Origin: JADFNO01 sp965369945
GTDB taxonomy: Bacteria; Planctomycetota; Phycisphaerae; Phycisphaerales; SM1A02
NCBI GenBank assembly: GCA_965369945.1
Contig: CBDUST010000109.1
Location: 1-13,076, forward strand
Length of the DNA: 13,076 bases
Reading direction: 5' to 3'
Positions 6,355 to 12,928 of the stretch are shown here, piece after piece (position 1 is the stretch's first letter; every line of letters starts with the position of its first letter). The translations under genes were made by a program, and so were the position numbers. The notes under the pieces were generated by a model, which saw only the letters and a program-made list of their open reading frames with translations, ran no database searches and was not told the DNA's origin.

Positions 6355-7178
6355 CGAACGCACCGAGTGATGCTGCCAATGCCGATCGACCTCCGACACT
6401 CGCTGAGCGATTTGACCGTTTGCCCGGCGCCTCGCTGATCGACGAGTTGCAAATCGAGCACGGCGACAACGGTGATTACCAGCAACTCGCGTCGTTTCAT
6501 TACAAATCAGGTCGGCCCGGTGCTGTGACGGCGGTGTACCGGATGGTCCGTCGCGCTCCCACGGTCGCTGGGCGATTCGTCGGACGTCCGGATCAGACAA
6601 CGATCGTCGGCGTGTTGATTCGCAGCTTACCTTCGTTGGGCTGCCAGCTTCGAGACCGCGCGACGTGCAATCGATATCGGGGAATGGGCGTACTCGCTGC
6701 TGCAGCCATGGTGAACCGTGAGTTCCGCACGATTAGCCGAGTTGTGATCCATCCGCAATGGCGCGGACTCGGCCTGGCTGTGCGGATGGTGCAACACGCG
6801 CTGCGTGATCCCGAGACGGCATACACCGAAGCATTGGCGGCAATGGGACGCGTTCATCCGTTCTTTGAGCGTGCTGGGATGATCCGTTACGACCGGCCGC
6901 CTCGACCCGAGCACGCTCGTTTGCTGGACGCGCTCGATCGGCTCGATATAAGCCCAGGTTCGCTCGCTTCGGTGCGCCTCGTGCTCGACAAACTTGAATC
7001 GACCAACTCCGCGGATCAGCGTTGGCTTGAAATGGAACTTCGTCGCTGGCACCGCGCTGCGTTTCGCGCCACCAAGGAACGGATCGGGGCGATGAAGCTG
7101 CCTCAACTTCTGGAAGCAGCGCGAGATCGCCTGCTCGCTCAGCCGGTCTATTACTTGCAATACCACGGTGATTCCTGA
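6348..7178 (+). CDS. GNAT-fold acyltransferase linked to the ABC ATPase
   Basis: 276 residues. The GNAT core lies at about 40-180. An N-terminal FHYKSGRPGAV (50-60) comes first, then a strand TTIVGVLIRSLP, then NREFRTISRVVIHPQWRGLGLA (123-144), which carries the acyl-CoA-binding motif A (HPQWRGLGLA). MGRVHPFFERAGM (166-178) is the usual late motif. A helical C-terminal extension of about 95 residues follows, function unknown. The start overlaps the end of the ATPase gene by 7 bp, and GGAGG lies 10 bases upstream, so the pair is likely made together. The FHY...GRP and ISRVVIHP...MGRVHPFFE set is what I associate with the acyltransferase half of COG2401-type proteins. Phage Mu Mom, a DNA base modifier, is also in the GNAT superfamily, so nucleic-acid modification is possible, but no sequence motif here proves it. 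Confidence 0.8.
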   Translation: MLTNAPSDAANADRPPTLAERFDRLPGASLIDELQIEHGDNGDYQQLASFHYKSGRPGAVTAVYRMVRRAPTVAGRFVGRPDQTTIVGVLIRSLPSLGCQLRDRATCNRYRGMGVLAAAAMVNREFRTISRVVIHPQWRGLGLAVRMVQHALRDPETAYTEALAAMGRVHPFFERAGMIRYDRPPRPEHARLLDALDRLDISPGSLASVRLVLDKLESTNSADQRWLEMELRRWHRAAFRATKERIGAMKLPQLLEAARDRLLAQPVYYLQYHGDS

Positions 7179-7225
7179 GGCGATCGTTATCACAGTTTCG
7201 CCCACCAAACATGACGGGAGCCAGA

Positions 7226-7247
7226 GCGTTGGACAGTACCCCAACGC
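7226..7247. promoter_or_regulatory. Inverted repeat between the GNAT and ParB-like genes
   Basis: GCGTTGG (7226-7232) and CCAACGC (7241-7247) are perfect 7-bp arms around an 8-base centre. They sit in the 84-bp gap before the ParB-like gene, the largest gap in the rightward set. It could be an RNA hairpin that tunes downstream expression, or a binding site for the ParB-like protein. No T-run follows, so it is not a standard terminator. Confidence 0.45.
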
Positions 7248-7262
7248 AGAAAGCTCCTTCCT

Positions 7263-7835
7263 ATGCCGAACATCCCGCTTGATCTACTTGACAACCATCC
7301 CGACAACGCCAATCGAATGGGTGACGACTTACTCGGAAAGCTCGTCGCGCATATCCGTGATAGCGGCAACTATCCACCGCTGATCGTTCGTCCTCATCCA
7401 CAACATGCTGGCCGGTATCAGATCCTCGACGGCCATCACCGCGCCAAAGCTCTGCATCAACTCGGCCGGACGGAAGCGTGCTGCGAGATTTGGGAGGTCG
7501 ACGAGGCCAAGAGTGATCTGCTGCTACTGACGTTGAATCGATTGTGCGGTGAGGACGATCCGTATCGCCGCGGTGCATTGTTGAAGCGCCTGGCCGATGT
7601 GAGCGACCTAAGCGAACTTGCCGCGAAGCTTCCGGAGGACGTGCAGAAGATTCGCAAACTGATCGAAGCGACTCAAGCGCCGCCATCGCCGTCGCCGCCG
7701 CCGGACCTTGCCTCGATGCCTCATGCGGTGACGTTCTTCCTCACCCAGCCGCAGCGCGATCGCCTGTTTGAGAGGCTCAAGTCCGTCGCTCGCGATCGAA
7801 GTCAGGCGCTCGTTGCGATCCTTGAATTGAGTTGA
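7263..7835 (+). CDS. ParB N-terminal domain protein
   Basis: 190 residues. The N-terminal ParB/sulfiredoxin-like domain (about 1-100) has LDNHPDNANRM (9-19), PPLIVRPHP (38-46), and the key motif GRYQILDGHHRAKAL (50-64), which corresponds to the GERRxxA nucleotide-binding box of ParB. A helical middle (about 100-138), a proline-rich linker (PSPSPPP, 141-147) and a short C-terminal segment (HAVTFFLTQPQRDRLFERL, 154-172) follow. There is no full central HTH domain as in chromosomal ParB and no parA nearby, so it is not a standard partition protein. ParB-like proteins of this short type are known just upstream of terminases in phages, where they may mark DNA or act as nucleases. The ribosome-binding site is weak. 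The stop lies 19 bp before the terminase small-subunit-like gene. Confidence 0.85.
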   Translation: MPNIPLDLLDNHPDNANRMGDDLLGKLVAHIRDSGNYPPLIVRPHPQHAGRYQILDGHHRAKALHQLGRTEACCEIWEVDEAKSDLLLLTLNRLCGEDDPYRRGALLKRLADVSDLSELAAKLPEDVQKIRKLIEATQAPPSPSPPPDLASMPHAVTFFLTQPQRDRLFERLKSVARDRSQALVAILELS

Positions 7836-7854
7836 ATGGCCACGGAGTGCGTAC

Positions 7855-8286
7855 ATGACCGCGCCACGTCGTTTGCGTAGAAACTCGAAAGCTTTGACCG
7901 AGCAACTTATCCAGCAGTTGCTCGAAGGTGCACGCGCTCCGGCTGAGATCGCGACCGAGGTCGGCATGACCTTGGCGGAACTGTCGGACTGGGCAAGGGA
8001 CGACGCCAATGCGCGGACGCTGGAAGGGTTGGCTAGGCTTGCCGACTTACGGGCCCAAATGTTGCTGAGCGAATACCGCGCTACCGCAGCCGTTCGACTG
8101 ATCGAAATCGCCACCGACAAGGAGCAGGTCGAGCCATCTCGCAAGGCGTGTGTCGATCTGTTGCGAGCCGATCTCGGTGTGTTCAAGCCGTCCGACATCG
8201 CCGACTGTGACGCTCCGCCGCCCGCACCGGACGAGCGCGCTATTCTCGAAGCGCTCCAACGACTTGGCCGGGAGGAAGAGCTGTGA
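7855..8286 (+). CDS. Terminase small-subunit-like protein
   Basis: 143 residues, mainly helical. A basic head (MTAPRRLRRNSK) leads to a predicted HTH at about 26-47 (APAEIATEVGMTLAELSDWARD). A long helical segment (about 57-108) with AQMLLSEYRATAAVRLIEIA and EPSRKACVDLLRADLG follows, then a Pro/Asp-rich link and a final charged helix. This layout fits phage terminase small subunits, which recognise the packaging start and load the large subunit. The assignment rests on layout and on position: it overlaps the large subunit gene by four bases (GTGA). GGAG lies 7 bases upstream of the ATG. Sequence alone would not exclude another small HTH protein. Confidence 0.72.
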   Translation: MTAPRRLRRNSKALTEQLIQQLLEGARAPAEIATEVGMTLAELSDWARDDANARTLEGLARLADLRAQMLLSEYRATAAVRLIEIATDKEQVEPSRKACVDLLRADLGVFKPSDIADCDAPPPAPDERAILEALQRLGREEEL

Positions 8287-9746
8287 AAGCGGCGATCAAA
8301 CTCGATGCGCTCACAGCGCGCCGCGCCGTTCGGTCGATCGCCCCTCAGACGCCCGATCAACTGCACGCTTATATCCGCCTCGTCTTGGGTTTCGACATTC
8401 CCCGTCGATCGCTCGTGATCGAGCATTCCCCGCCGTTTGCATATCTGCAACACGCCTATTTAGAGGATCGAAAACCCCGTGATTGTGTCGTGTGGGCCAA
8501 CCGGGGCGGCGGTAAGACACAACTCGGCGCCATCGCCACGCTTCTGGATATGTTGTTCAAGCCCGGCATCGAGATTCGAATCCTCGGCGGATCGTTCGAC
8601 CAATCATCGAAGATGTATCGCTACCTGCGGCGACTCCTGGAGTCCGATCTTTTTGCTGACCTCATCGACGGCAAACTCACCGGCCATGCGGTTCAGTTGA
8701 CCAACGGCTCGCGAGTCGAAGTGCTCGCGCAATCACAAACTGCCGTCAGAGGTCAGCGTGTACACAAAGTTCGCTGCGATGAGGTTGAGCTGTTTGAGCC
8801 GGAAATTTGGGAAGCGGCGCAATTGGTGACGCGCTCCGGACAGTGCGGCGACGTGTATGTCCCCGCCTCGATCGAGGCGCTCAGCACCATGCACCGCCCG
8901 TTCGGGTTGATGCAGCGTTTGGTGAAGAATGCAAACGCTGCGAATCGGCGGGTGTTTCGTTGGAGTGTGCTTGACGTGATGCGTCGATGTGAGTTGGAAA
9001 TCCCCTGTGAGAGCTGCCAGCTTTGGGCCGAATGTCAGGGCAGGGCAAAGAAGGCGCGCGGATTTATTGAGATCGACGACGTGATTCAGCAGCGTGTACG
9101 GGTCGGCGTCGAAACTTGGCAAGCGGAGATGCTTTGTGAGCGACCGAGCCGGGTCGATTCGGTCTATCCCGAGTTTGATCGCAAGATTCATGTCGTCGGC
9201 TTCGATCACGCTAGTTTGGGTCGAGGCGAATGGATTGGCGGAATCGATTTCGGATACCGCTCACCTACGGTCCTACTTTGGGCGTTTGTTGCTGACAATG
9301 ACGTGCTGCACGTTGTCGACGAGTTGGTCGTGCGCGAGCATACCACGGAACGGATCATCGCTGAGGCCAGACAACGCTCGTGGCCGAGGCCGGTATGGAT
9401 TGGTGCTGATCCGGCTGGTCATCAACGAAGCGAACATACCGGCACGAGCACGATCAGTATGTGGAAGAACGCGGGCTTCACCGTCCGCGCTCGGTACGTC
9501 GGGATCGAGACAGGAGTCAAAGCGGTCCGTCGGCGCTTGCAACGGGCCGACGGCGCCGTCGGCTTGCGCATCCACTGCCGCTGCATCAAGCTCATTGAGG
9601 CGCTGACGATGTACCACTACCCGCCGGAGCATCCCGAAACTGAGACGCCGGTGAAGGATGGCCACGACCACGCGGCCGATGCCCTGCGCTACATGATCAC
9701 CAACCTCGATCGCGGCGATTGGAACGTGACCGTACGGACGTATTGA
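8283..9746 (+). CDS. terL: Phage terminase large subunit (ATPase plus nuclease)
   Basis: 487 residues, full length for the family. It powers DNA packaging into phage heads and cuts the concatemer. ATPase domain: Walker A WANRGGGKTQ (71-80), Walker B-like KVRCDEVEL with Asp166 and Glu167, and TAVRGQRV (153-160) just before it. RNase H-like nuclease: IDFGY (Asp322), VVDELVV (Asp346/Glu347), IGADPAG (Asp376), and HDHAADALRYM (Asp462, Asp466). All key acidic residues are kept, so the protein looks functional. Between the domains is a cysteine cluster, C-x5-C-x2-C-x5-C (236, 242, 245, 251), that could bind zinc or an Fe-S cluster. It starts at a GTG overlapping the previous stop. It is the last gene of the set; no portal gene follows. 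Confidence 0.93.
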   Translation: MKAAIKLDALTARRAVRSIAPQTPDQLHAYIRLVLGFDIPRRSLVIEHSPPFAYLQHAYLEDRKPRDCVVWANRGGGKTQLGAIATLLDMLFKPGIEIRILGGSFDQSSKMYRYLRRLLESDLFADLIDGKLTGHAVQLTNGSRVEVLAQSQTAVRGQRVHKVRCDEVELFEPEIWEAAQLVTRSGQCGDVYVPASIEALSTMHRPFGLMQRLVKNANAANRRVFRWSVLDVMRRCELEIPCESCQLWAECQGRAKKARGFIEIDDVIQQRVRVGVETWQAEMLCERPSRVDSVYPEFDRKIHVVGFDHASLGRGEWIGGIDFGYRSPTVLLWAFVADNDVLHVVDELVVREHTTERIIAEARQRSWPRPVWIGADPAGHQRSEHTGTSTISMWKNAGFTVRARYVGIETGVKAVRRRLQRADGAVGLRIHCRCIKLIEALTMYHYPPEHPETETPVKDGHDHAADALRYMITNLDRGDWNVTVRTY

Positions 9747-9756
9747 GGGAGCTGAA

Positions 9757-9798
9757 GAAGGCACTAGGCCTTCGGAAGAGGACCCACCGCGACGGGTC
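9757..9798 (+). terminator. Tandem hairpins after the terminase gene
   Basis: GAAGGC-ACTAG-GCCTTC (9757-9773) is a perfect 6-bp stem beginning 11 bases after the terminase stop. GACCC...GGGTC (9781-9798) is a second, weaker one. Neither has a T-run, so they may aid RNA stability or factor-dependent termination rather than intrinsic termination. The rest of the gap up to the next gene (to 9989) holds only short unsupported frames. Confidence 0.35.
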
Positions 9799-9989
9799 TC
9801 CGGGGCGGACCGACCGGAACTAAACGTGGCGGGCGACAAAACTTTCTGATTTGGTGGCAGAAATGGGCGGCTGGTGCGGACACCCCGTGGAGCGCTGGGT
9901 GTTCAGCCATCCCTGCAACGGAGCTGCGCCATTTGTCGCTGGGCGCACGAAGCAACCTTCAGCCGATCACCGAACCAAAGGAGACACAC

Positions 9990-11432
9990 ATGAAGGATCG
10001 GACTAGAAAACTGACGGCATTGGGATTCTTAGGAGCCGGCTTGCTGGCGGGCTCGTGGGTTCACAGCGCTGGGGCCGGCGACATCCTGGTCGCCGATTGT
10101 CTGGGGCATAAGGTGAATCGTGTGGACGCGAACGGCAACTTCCTCAGCCAGTTCGTTCGGGTCAACGGCGGCGGGCTGGTCTTTCCGCACAACATGGTCT
10201 TTGGGCCGGACGGCAACAACGACGGACGCGAGGACGTCTACGTCATGGGATTGCAGAGCGCGGCCGTGCATATTTACGACGTCCTAACGGGCGCTCCGAT
10301 CAACGGCGGAGTCTTTGCCACCGGGCTCATGAACAGCCCGGTTGATCTGGATTTCGGTCCGGACCGCAACGGCGACGGCGTGCCCGATCTGTATGTGCTC
10401 AATAACGGCGGCAGCAATCGGGTGGTGTGGTACGACGGGATCACCGGTGCCTTCGAAGGGGTGTTCATCGACGCCAACGCAGGTGGAAATTACAACTCCG
10501 CGGAGTTCATGGTCTTCGGCCCGGACGTGACCGACGACGGTGTGCCCGACCTATACGGCACCAGCGCTGCGAACGGCATCGTGTTTCGTTTCAACGGCGC
10601 GACCGGTCAATACATTGATCAATTCGTTCCCCACGGTGCGGCGGGGCTCATCAGCGGGCGCGACCTGATTTTTCACACCGACGGCAAGCTGTACATCGCC
10701 AACGGCGGCGGCAACAGCATCGTGCGAGTCAACGGGCAAACAGGACTGGAGGCTGAGGTCTTCGTCCCCGCCGGCAGCGGAGGTCTGAGCAACCCGCACG
10801 GGATGACGTTCGGCCCCGACGACAACGGCGACGGCGCGGCGGATCTATATGTCGCTAGCCAGGCAAATGCCTCGGTGATTCTGTACGACGGCGTCACCGG
10901 TGATCTGATCAGGGTTTTGGTTCAACCCGGCGCGGGCGGTCTGCTAGCGGCCGCGTCCGTGCTGTTCCTCGACGATCCCACCGTCGGTCCCGTCGACTTC
11001 ACTGCGTTCCGCGGATTCCTGGCTTCCGGTACGCTCGACGACGTTCTGGAATCGGATGACAGCTATCTGTGTCATCAACCAGGCATCGTACTCAATCCGG
11101 CCGAAGCCCCGATCACGCTGTATTTCTTCGGAATTTTGCCAAACGATTCTCCATCGACACTTGACGTGACGATCGAATCGTCGGCGAACACTGTCGGTTT
11201 GGGACTCACATTCTCATTCTGGAACTACAACACGAATTCGTGGGATGTTGTCGGTACGGACACGCAATCCCTTAACGCCGATACGGTCAGGACGTTCGCC
11301 GGCGTACCGGCGGATCATGTAGAGGCGGGTAGTGGTTTAGTGATAACTCGATACGAAGTTCGTCAAGTGGGCATTGTTTTCATATTCCCATGGACGGATT
11401 GCGTTGACCATATTTTCTGGACGTTCAGCTGA
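9990..11432 (+). CDS. Secreted six-bladed propeller-like protein
   Basis: 480 residues. A signal peptide is clear: basic MKDRTRK, hydrophobic LTALGFLGAGLLAGSWV, and an AGA-type cleavage site near residue 29. The mature part holds about six repeats of roughly 50 residues. Four start with FGPD (71, 122, 176, 274) followed by DGxxDLY and a strand such as VVWYDGITG; one is degenerate (FHTDGKLYI, from 228), and a first half-blade DILVADCLGHKVNRVDANGNF opens the set. This resembles NHL/FG-GAP propellers with possible Ca-binding DxNxDG loops. A C-terminal beta-rich domain (about 335-480) has SDDSYLCHQPGIVL. AAAGGAG six bases before the ATG fixes the start. The role is unknown; binding at the cell surface is plausible. 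It has no dockerin-like tail, but a remnant of one lies downstream. Confidence 0.83.
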   Translation: MKDRTRKLTALGFLGAGLLAGSWVHSAGAGDILVADCLGHKVNRVDANGNFLSQFVRVNGGGLVFPHNMVFGPDGNNDGREDVYVMGLQSAAVHIYDVLTGAPINGGVFATGLMNSPVDLDFGPDRNGDGVPDLYVLNNGGSNRVVWYDGITGAFEGVFIDANAGGNYNSAEFMVFGPDVTDDGVPDLYGTSAANGIVFRFNGATGQYIDQFVPHGAAGLISGRDLIFHTDGKLYIANGGGNSIVRVNGQTGLEAEVFVPAGSGGLSNPHGMTFGPDDNGDGAADLYVASQANASVILYDGVTGDLIRVLVQPGAGGLLAAASVLFLDDPTVGPVDFTAFRGFLASGTLDDVLESDDSYLCHQPGIVLNPAEAPITLYFFGILPNDSPSTLDVTIESSANTVGLGLTFSFWNYNTNSWDVVGTDTQSLNADTVRTFAGVPADHVEAGSGLVITRYEVRQVGIVFIFPWTDCVDHIFWTFS

Positions 11433-11541
11433 CCTATCTTCAAGTACACGCCGCACGTCCTTGATGTCCGTCTCACTCATCTGGGCCAGCAGGCCAGGAT
11501 TTGAGATGCACTGCCCGTAGCGCCAATCGCCGTTCGCGTAG

Positions 11542-11763
11542 CGGGCCGACGTCAACGGCGACGCTTTCGGCTCGGCAAACCTCTTTGCTGCTGCCGCCCC
11601 CGGAAAGTGCCCGTGGGACCCTCATGACAAGGGCGCCGCCGGTGCCTCAGATCTCTTGGCGTTGCTCGCCAACTGGGGCCCGGGTCTGTGGATAAAGAGG
11701 CATTGGGCATTAGGCATTGGAAGCGAGCCGGGTTGTCCTCGGCCCTGCCACTGTTGGACGTAA
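11542..11763 (+). pseudogene. Remnant of a dockerin-like C-terminus
   Basis: An open stretch between a TAG (11539-11541) and a TAA (11761-11763) encodes ADVNGDATFGSANLF, then CPWDPHDKGAAGASDLLALL and ANWGP (CPWD at 11608, WGP ending 11682). This matches the two calcium-loop, WGP-ending tail common on secreted planctomycete proteins. The first loop is DVNGDATFG; the second (DPHDKGAAG) has lost much of the expected DxDGxG pattern. It has no start codon or ribosome-binding site and no matching upstream domain, so it looks like the detached tail of a lost or broken gene, possibly of the propeller gene whose frame stops 110 bp earlier. Confidence 0.6.
11700..11720 (+). repeat. Three tandem heptamers
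   Basis: GCATTGG, GCATTAG and GCATTGG lie head to tail over 21 bp, one mismatch in the middle copy, just after the dockerin-like remnant. Confidence 0.6.
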
Positions 11764-11773
11764 GCCTCGCTCG

Positions 11774-11835
11774 CCTTGCGAACGGGAGCGCAAGGATATT
11801 GGCACGTCGACCGGGCTCGGGGACGAGCCGGCTCG
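11774..11835. repeat. Cluster of intergenic palindromes
   Basis: Three features lie within about 60 bp. CCTTGCG...CGCAAGG (11774-11795) has a 7-bp stem and an 8-base loop. GGCTCG-GGGA-CGAGCC (11814-11829) is a hairpin with a GNRA-type tetraloop. The perfect 12-bp palindrome CGAGCCGGCTCG (11824-11835) shares an arm with the second hairpin, so two structures compete. This resembles a repetitive extragenic palindromic element. Confidence 0.5.
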
Positions 11836-12021
11836 CTGGTCCGATCCTTGAAGCCAGACTGTTGACCGCCAGGGGCTTGTTGGAACCGCCGTGAATCGCT
11901 AGCGTAGAGTCATTGGAGCGTGAGAGGCTGGTTATCGAGCCTCCCGGGGACATCAGGCCGGTGGGGCCTGTAAGCCTGCGACCGAATATGACCTACCAAC
12001 CACGCTTGGAGGAAAGCGTTC

Positions 12022-12837
12022 ATGGCCAAGAGGTTTTATACCCTCGAGGAAGTCTGCCAGAAGCTTGGCAAGACTGAGGACGAACTCAAAGCGATGGTCT
12101 CCAGTGGCCAAGTCCAGGAGTTTCGTGACCGTGACAAGCTGATGTTCAAGGTCGAGCAGATCGATCTGCTGGCTAGTGGCGATGACGATGCCTCGGAGGT
12201 CCATCTGGACCTGGAGGAAAGTGCTGCCGGCTCCTCAGGGCTTGCCCTGGAGAGCGAAGCATCGTCACTGGGCTTGACCGACTCGCGTGAGGGTACGGGC
12301 GTCTCCGTCTTCGACACCGATCACGAAGGTGAAGATGCAGCGGAAGGAACCAGCGCCGGCGGCGAGGCCATTGAGGAAGAACTGAGCCTGGACGCAGTGG
12401 GCTCCGGCAGCGGCTTGCTGGACCTTACCCGTGAATCAGACGAGACCTCACTGGGCGCGGAGCTACTGGAAGAGGTCTATGCCGGCGACGAGAACGTGGA
12501 GATTCCCGCCCACGCTTCAGGACTGTTCGAAGCGGCCGGCACGGAAAGTCCAGGCGATGCAGTGGCGGTGGCTGTTGAACCAACGGGGATGACGAGCATG
12601 CCGGTCATGGTCGAGGCGTACGACGGGAGCGGGTCCGGGTTGGGAGGGGGCCTGTTGCTGGGGGCACTGGCGGCGTTGGTGTGCGTGGCGATCATCTCGA
12701 TCGTCGGCGTGACCGGCGCCTCACCAGCTTTGGCGCAGTCCTTTGCCCAGAATCTGTGGGTGTGGTTCGGCGGCCTGCTTGGGATCACTATCGTGCTCGG
12801 GCTCGTCGGGCTGTTCCTAGGCAAGGCCTCCGAGTAA
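12022..12837 (+). CDS. HTH protein with acidic linker and two membrane helices
   Basis: 271 residues. The N-terminal unit (about 3-52, FYTLEEVCQKLGKTEDELKA and FRDRDKLMFKVEQIDLL) is an excisionase/MerR-like helix-turn-helix. A long acidic, Ser/Gly-rich, probably disordered linker (about 53-200) contains repeated short motifs such as SGLALES, SGSGLLDLT and ASGLFEA. Two hydrophobic helices end the protein (about 207-231 and 246-267). GGAGG lies 9 bases before the ATG. The design suggests a membrane-tethered protein whose HTH faces the cytoplasm; in this setting the HTH may bind protein rather than DNA. I have seen this layout only as an unnamed planctomycete family. It lies 91 bp before the phosphatidylserine decarboxylase gene, but a terminator separates them. 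Confidence 0.8.
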   Translation: MAKRFYTLEEVCQKLGKTEDELKAMVSSGQVQEFRDRDKLMFKVEQIDLLASGDDDASEVHLDLEESAAGSSGLALESEASSLGLTDSREGTGVSVFDTDHEGEDAAEGTSAGGEAIEEELSLDAVGSGSGLLDLTRESDETSLGAELLEEVYAGDENVEIPAHASGLFEAAGTESPGDAVAVAVEPTGMTSMPVMVEAYDGSGSGLGGGLLLGALAALVCVAIISIVGVTGASPALAQSFAQNLWVWFGGLLGITIVLGLVGLFLGKASE

Positions 12838-12875
12838 GCTTCCACGCTGCCCGGCGCATGCGCAATCGTTTCAGG

Positions 12876-12902
12876 CCCTGGGCAGATGTCCGGGGTTTTT
12901 TT
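12876..12902 (+). terminator. Rho-independent terminator
   Basis: CCCTGG (12876-12881), an 8-base loop and CCGGGG (12890-12895) form a 6-bp stem with one T-G pair, followed by seven T (12896-12902). It lies 38 bp after the stop of the HTH membrane protein and ends its transcript. Confidence 0.82.
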
Positions 12903-12928
12903 CATAGCGACGACGAGTCCACTTGCAC

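Larger units (their letters stand above)
4326..9746. mobile_element. Phage-derived packaging/DNA-handling island without virion genes
   Basis: Seven genes form one block: a leftward S24-type repressor, then a rightward double-HTH regulator, ABC ATPase, GNAT acyltransferase, ParB-like protein, terminase small-subunit-like protein and terminase large subunit. The rightward genes overlap or are closely spaced. The block is flanked by ordinary chromosomal genes, and no integrase, portal, capsid, tail or lysis gene and no attachment-site duplication was seen in the window. The limits given are those of the genes, not proven ends of an element. Labelling it mobile is inference from the phage nature of the terminase and repressor; it may now be a fixed cellular locus. 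Confidence 0.5.
11433..12021. other. 589-bp stretch without an intact gene
   Basis: Between the propeller gene and the HTH membrane-protein gene I see no credible intact coding frame. It contains a dockerin-like remnant, a heptamer repeat and several palindromes (given separately), and a hairpin CAGGCC-GGTGG-GGCCTG (11954-11970) about 50 bp before the next start. A promoter for the next gene must lie here, but I could not pick out boxes. The only long minus-strand frame (11337-11555) overlaps the propeller gene's end and has no visible family motif. Confidence 0.6.

Noticed and set aside
6627..7244. 205-codon minus-strand frame opposite the GNAT gene
   Set aside because: It is antisense to a gene with clear GNAT motifs and has no recognisable domain.
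7608..8453. 281-codon minus-strand frame opposite the ParB-like and TerS-like genes
   Set aside because: It is Arg/Ser-rich as expected for a shadow of GC-rich coding sequence and crosses three well-supported plus-strand genes.
9862..10004. Short plus-strand frame (46 codons) overlapping the propeller gene's start
   Set aside because: It lacks a ribosome-binding site and overlaps the well-supported start and signal peptide of the propeller protein in another frame.
11337..11555. 72-codon minus-strand frame (containing ANGDWRYGQC)
   Set aside because: It overlaps the end of the propeller gene, has no visible ribosome-binding site or known motif, and may be chance; kept only as a note.
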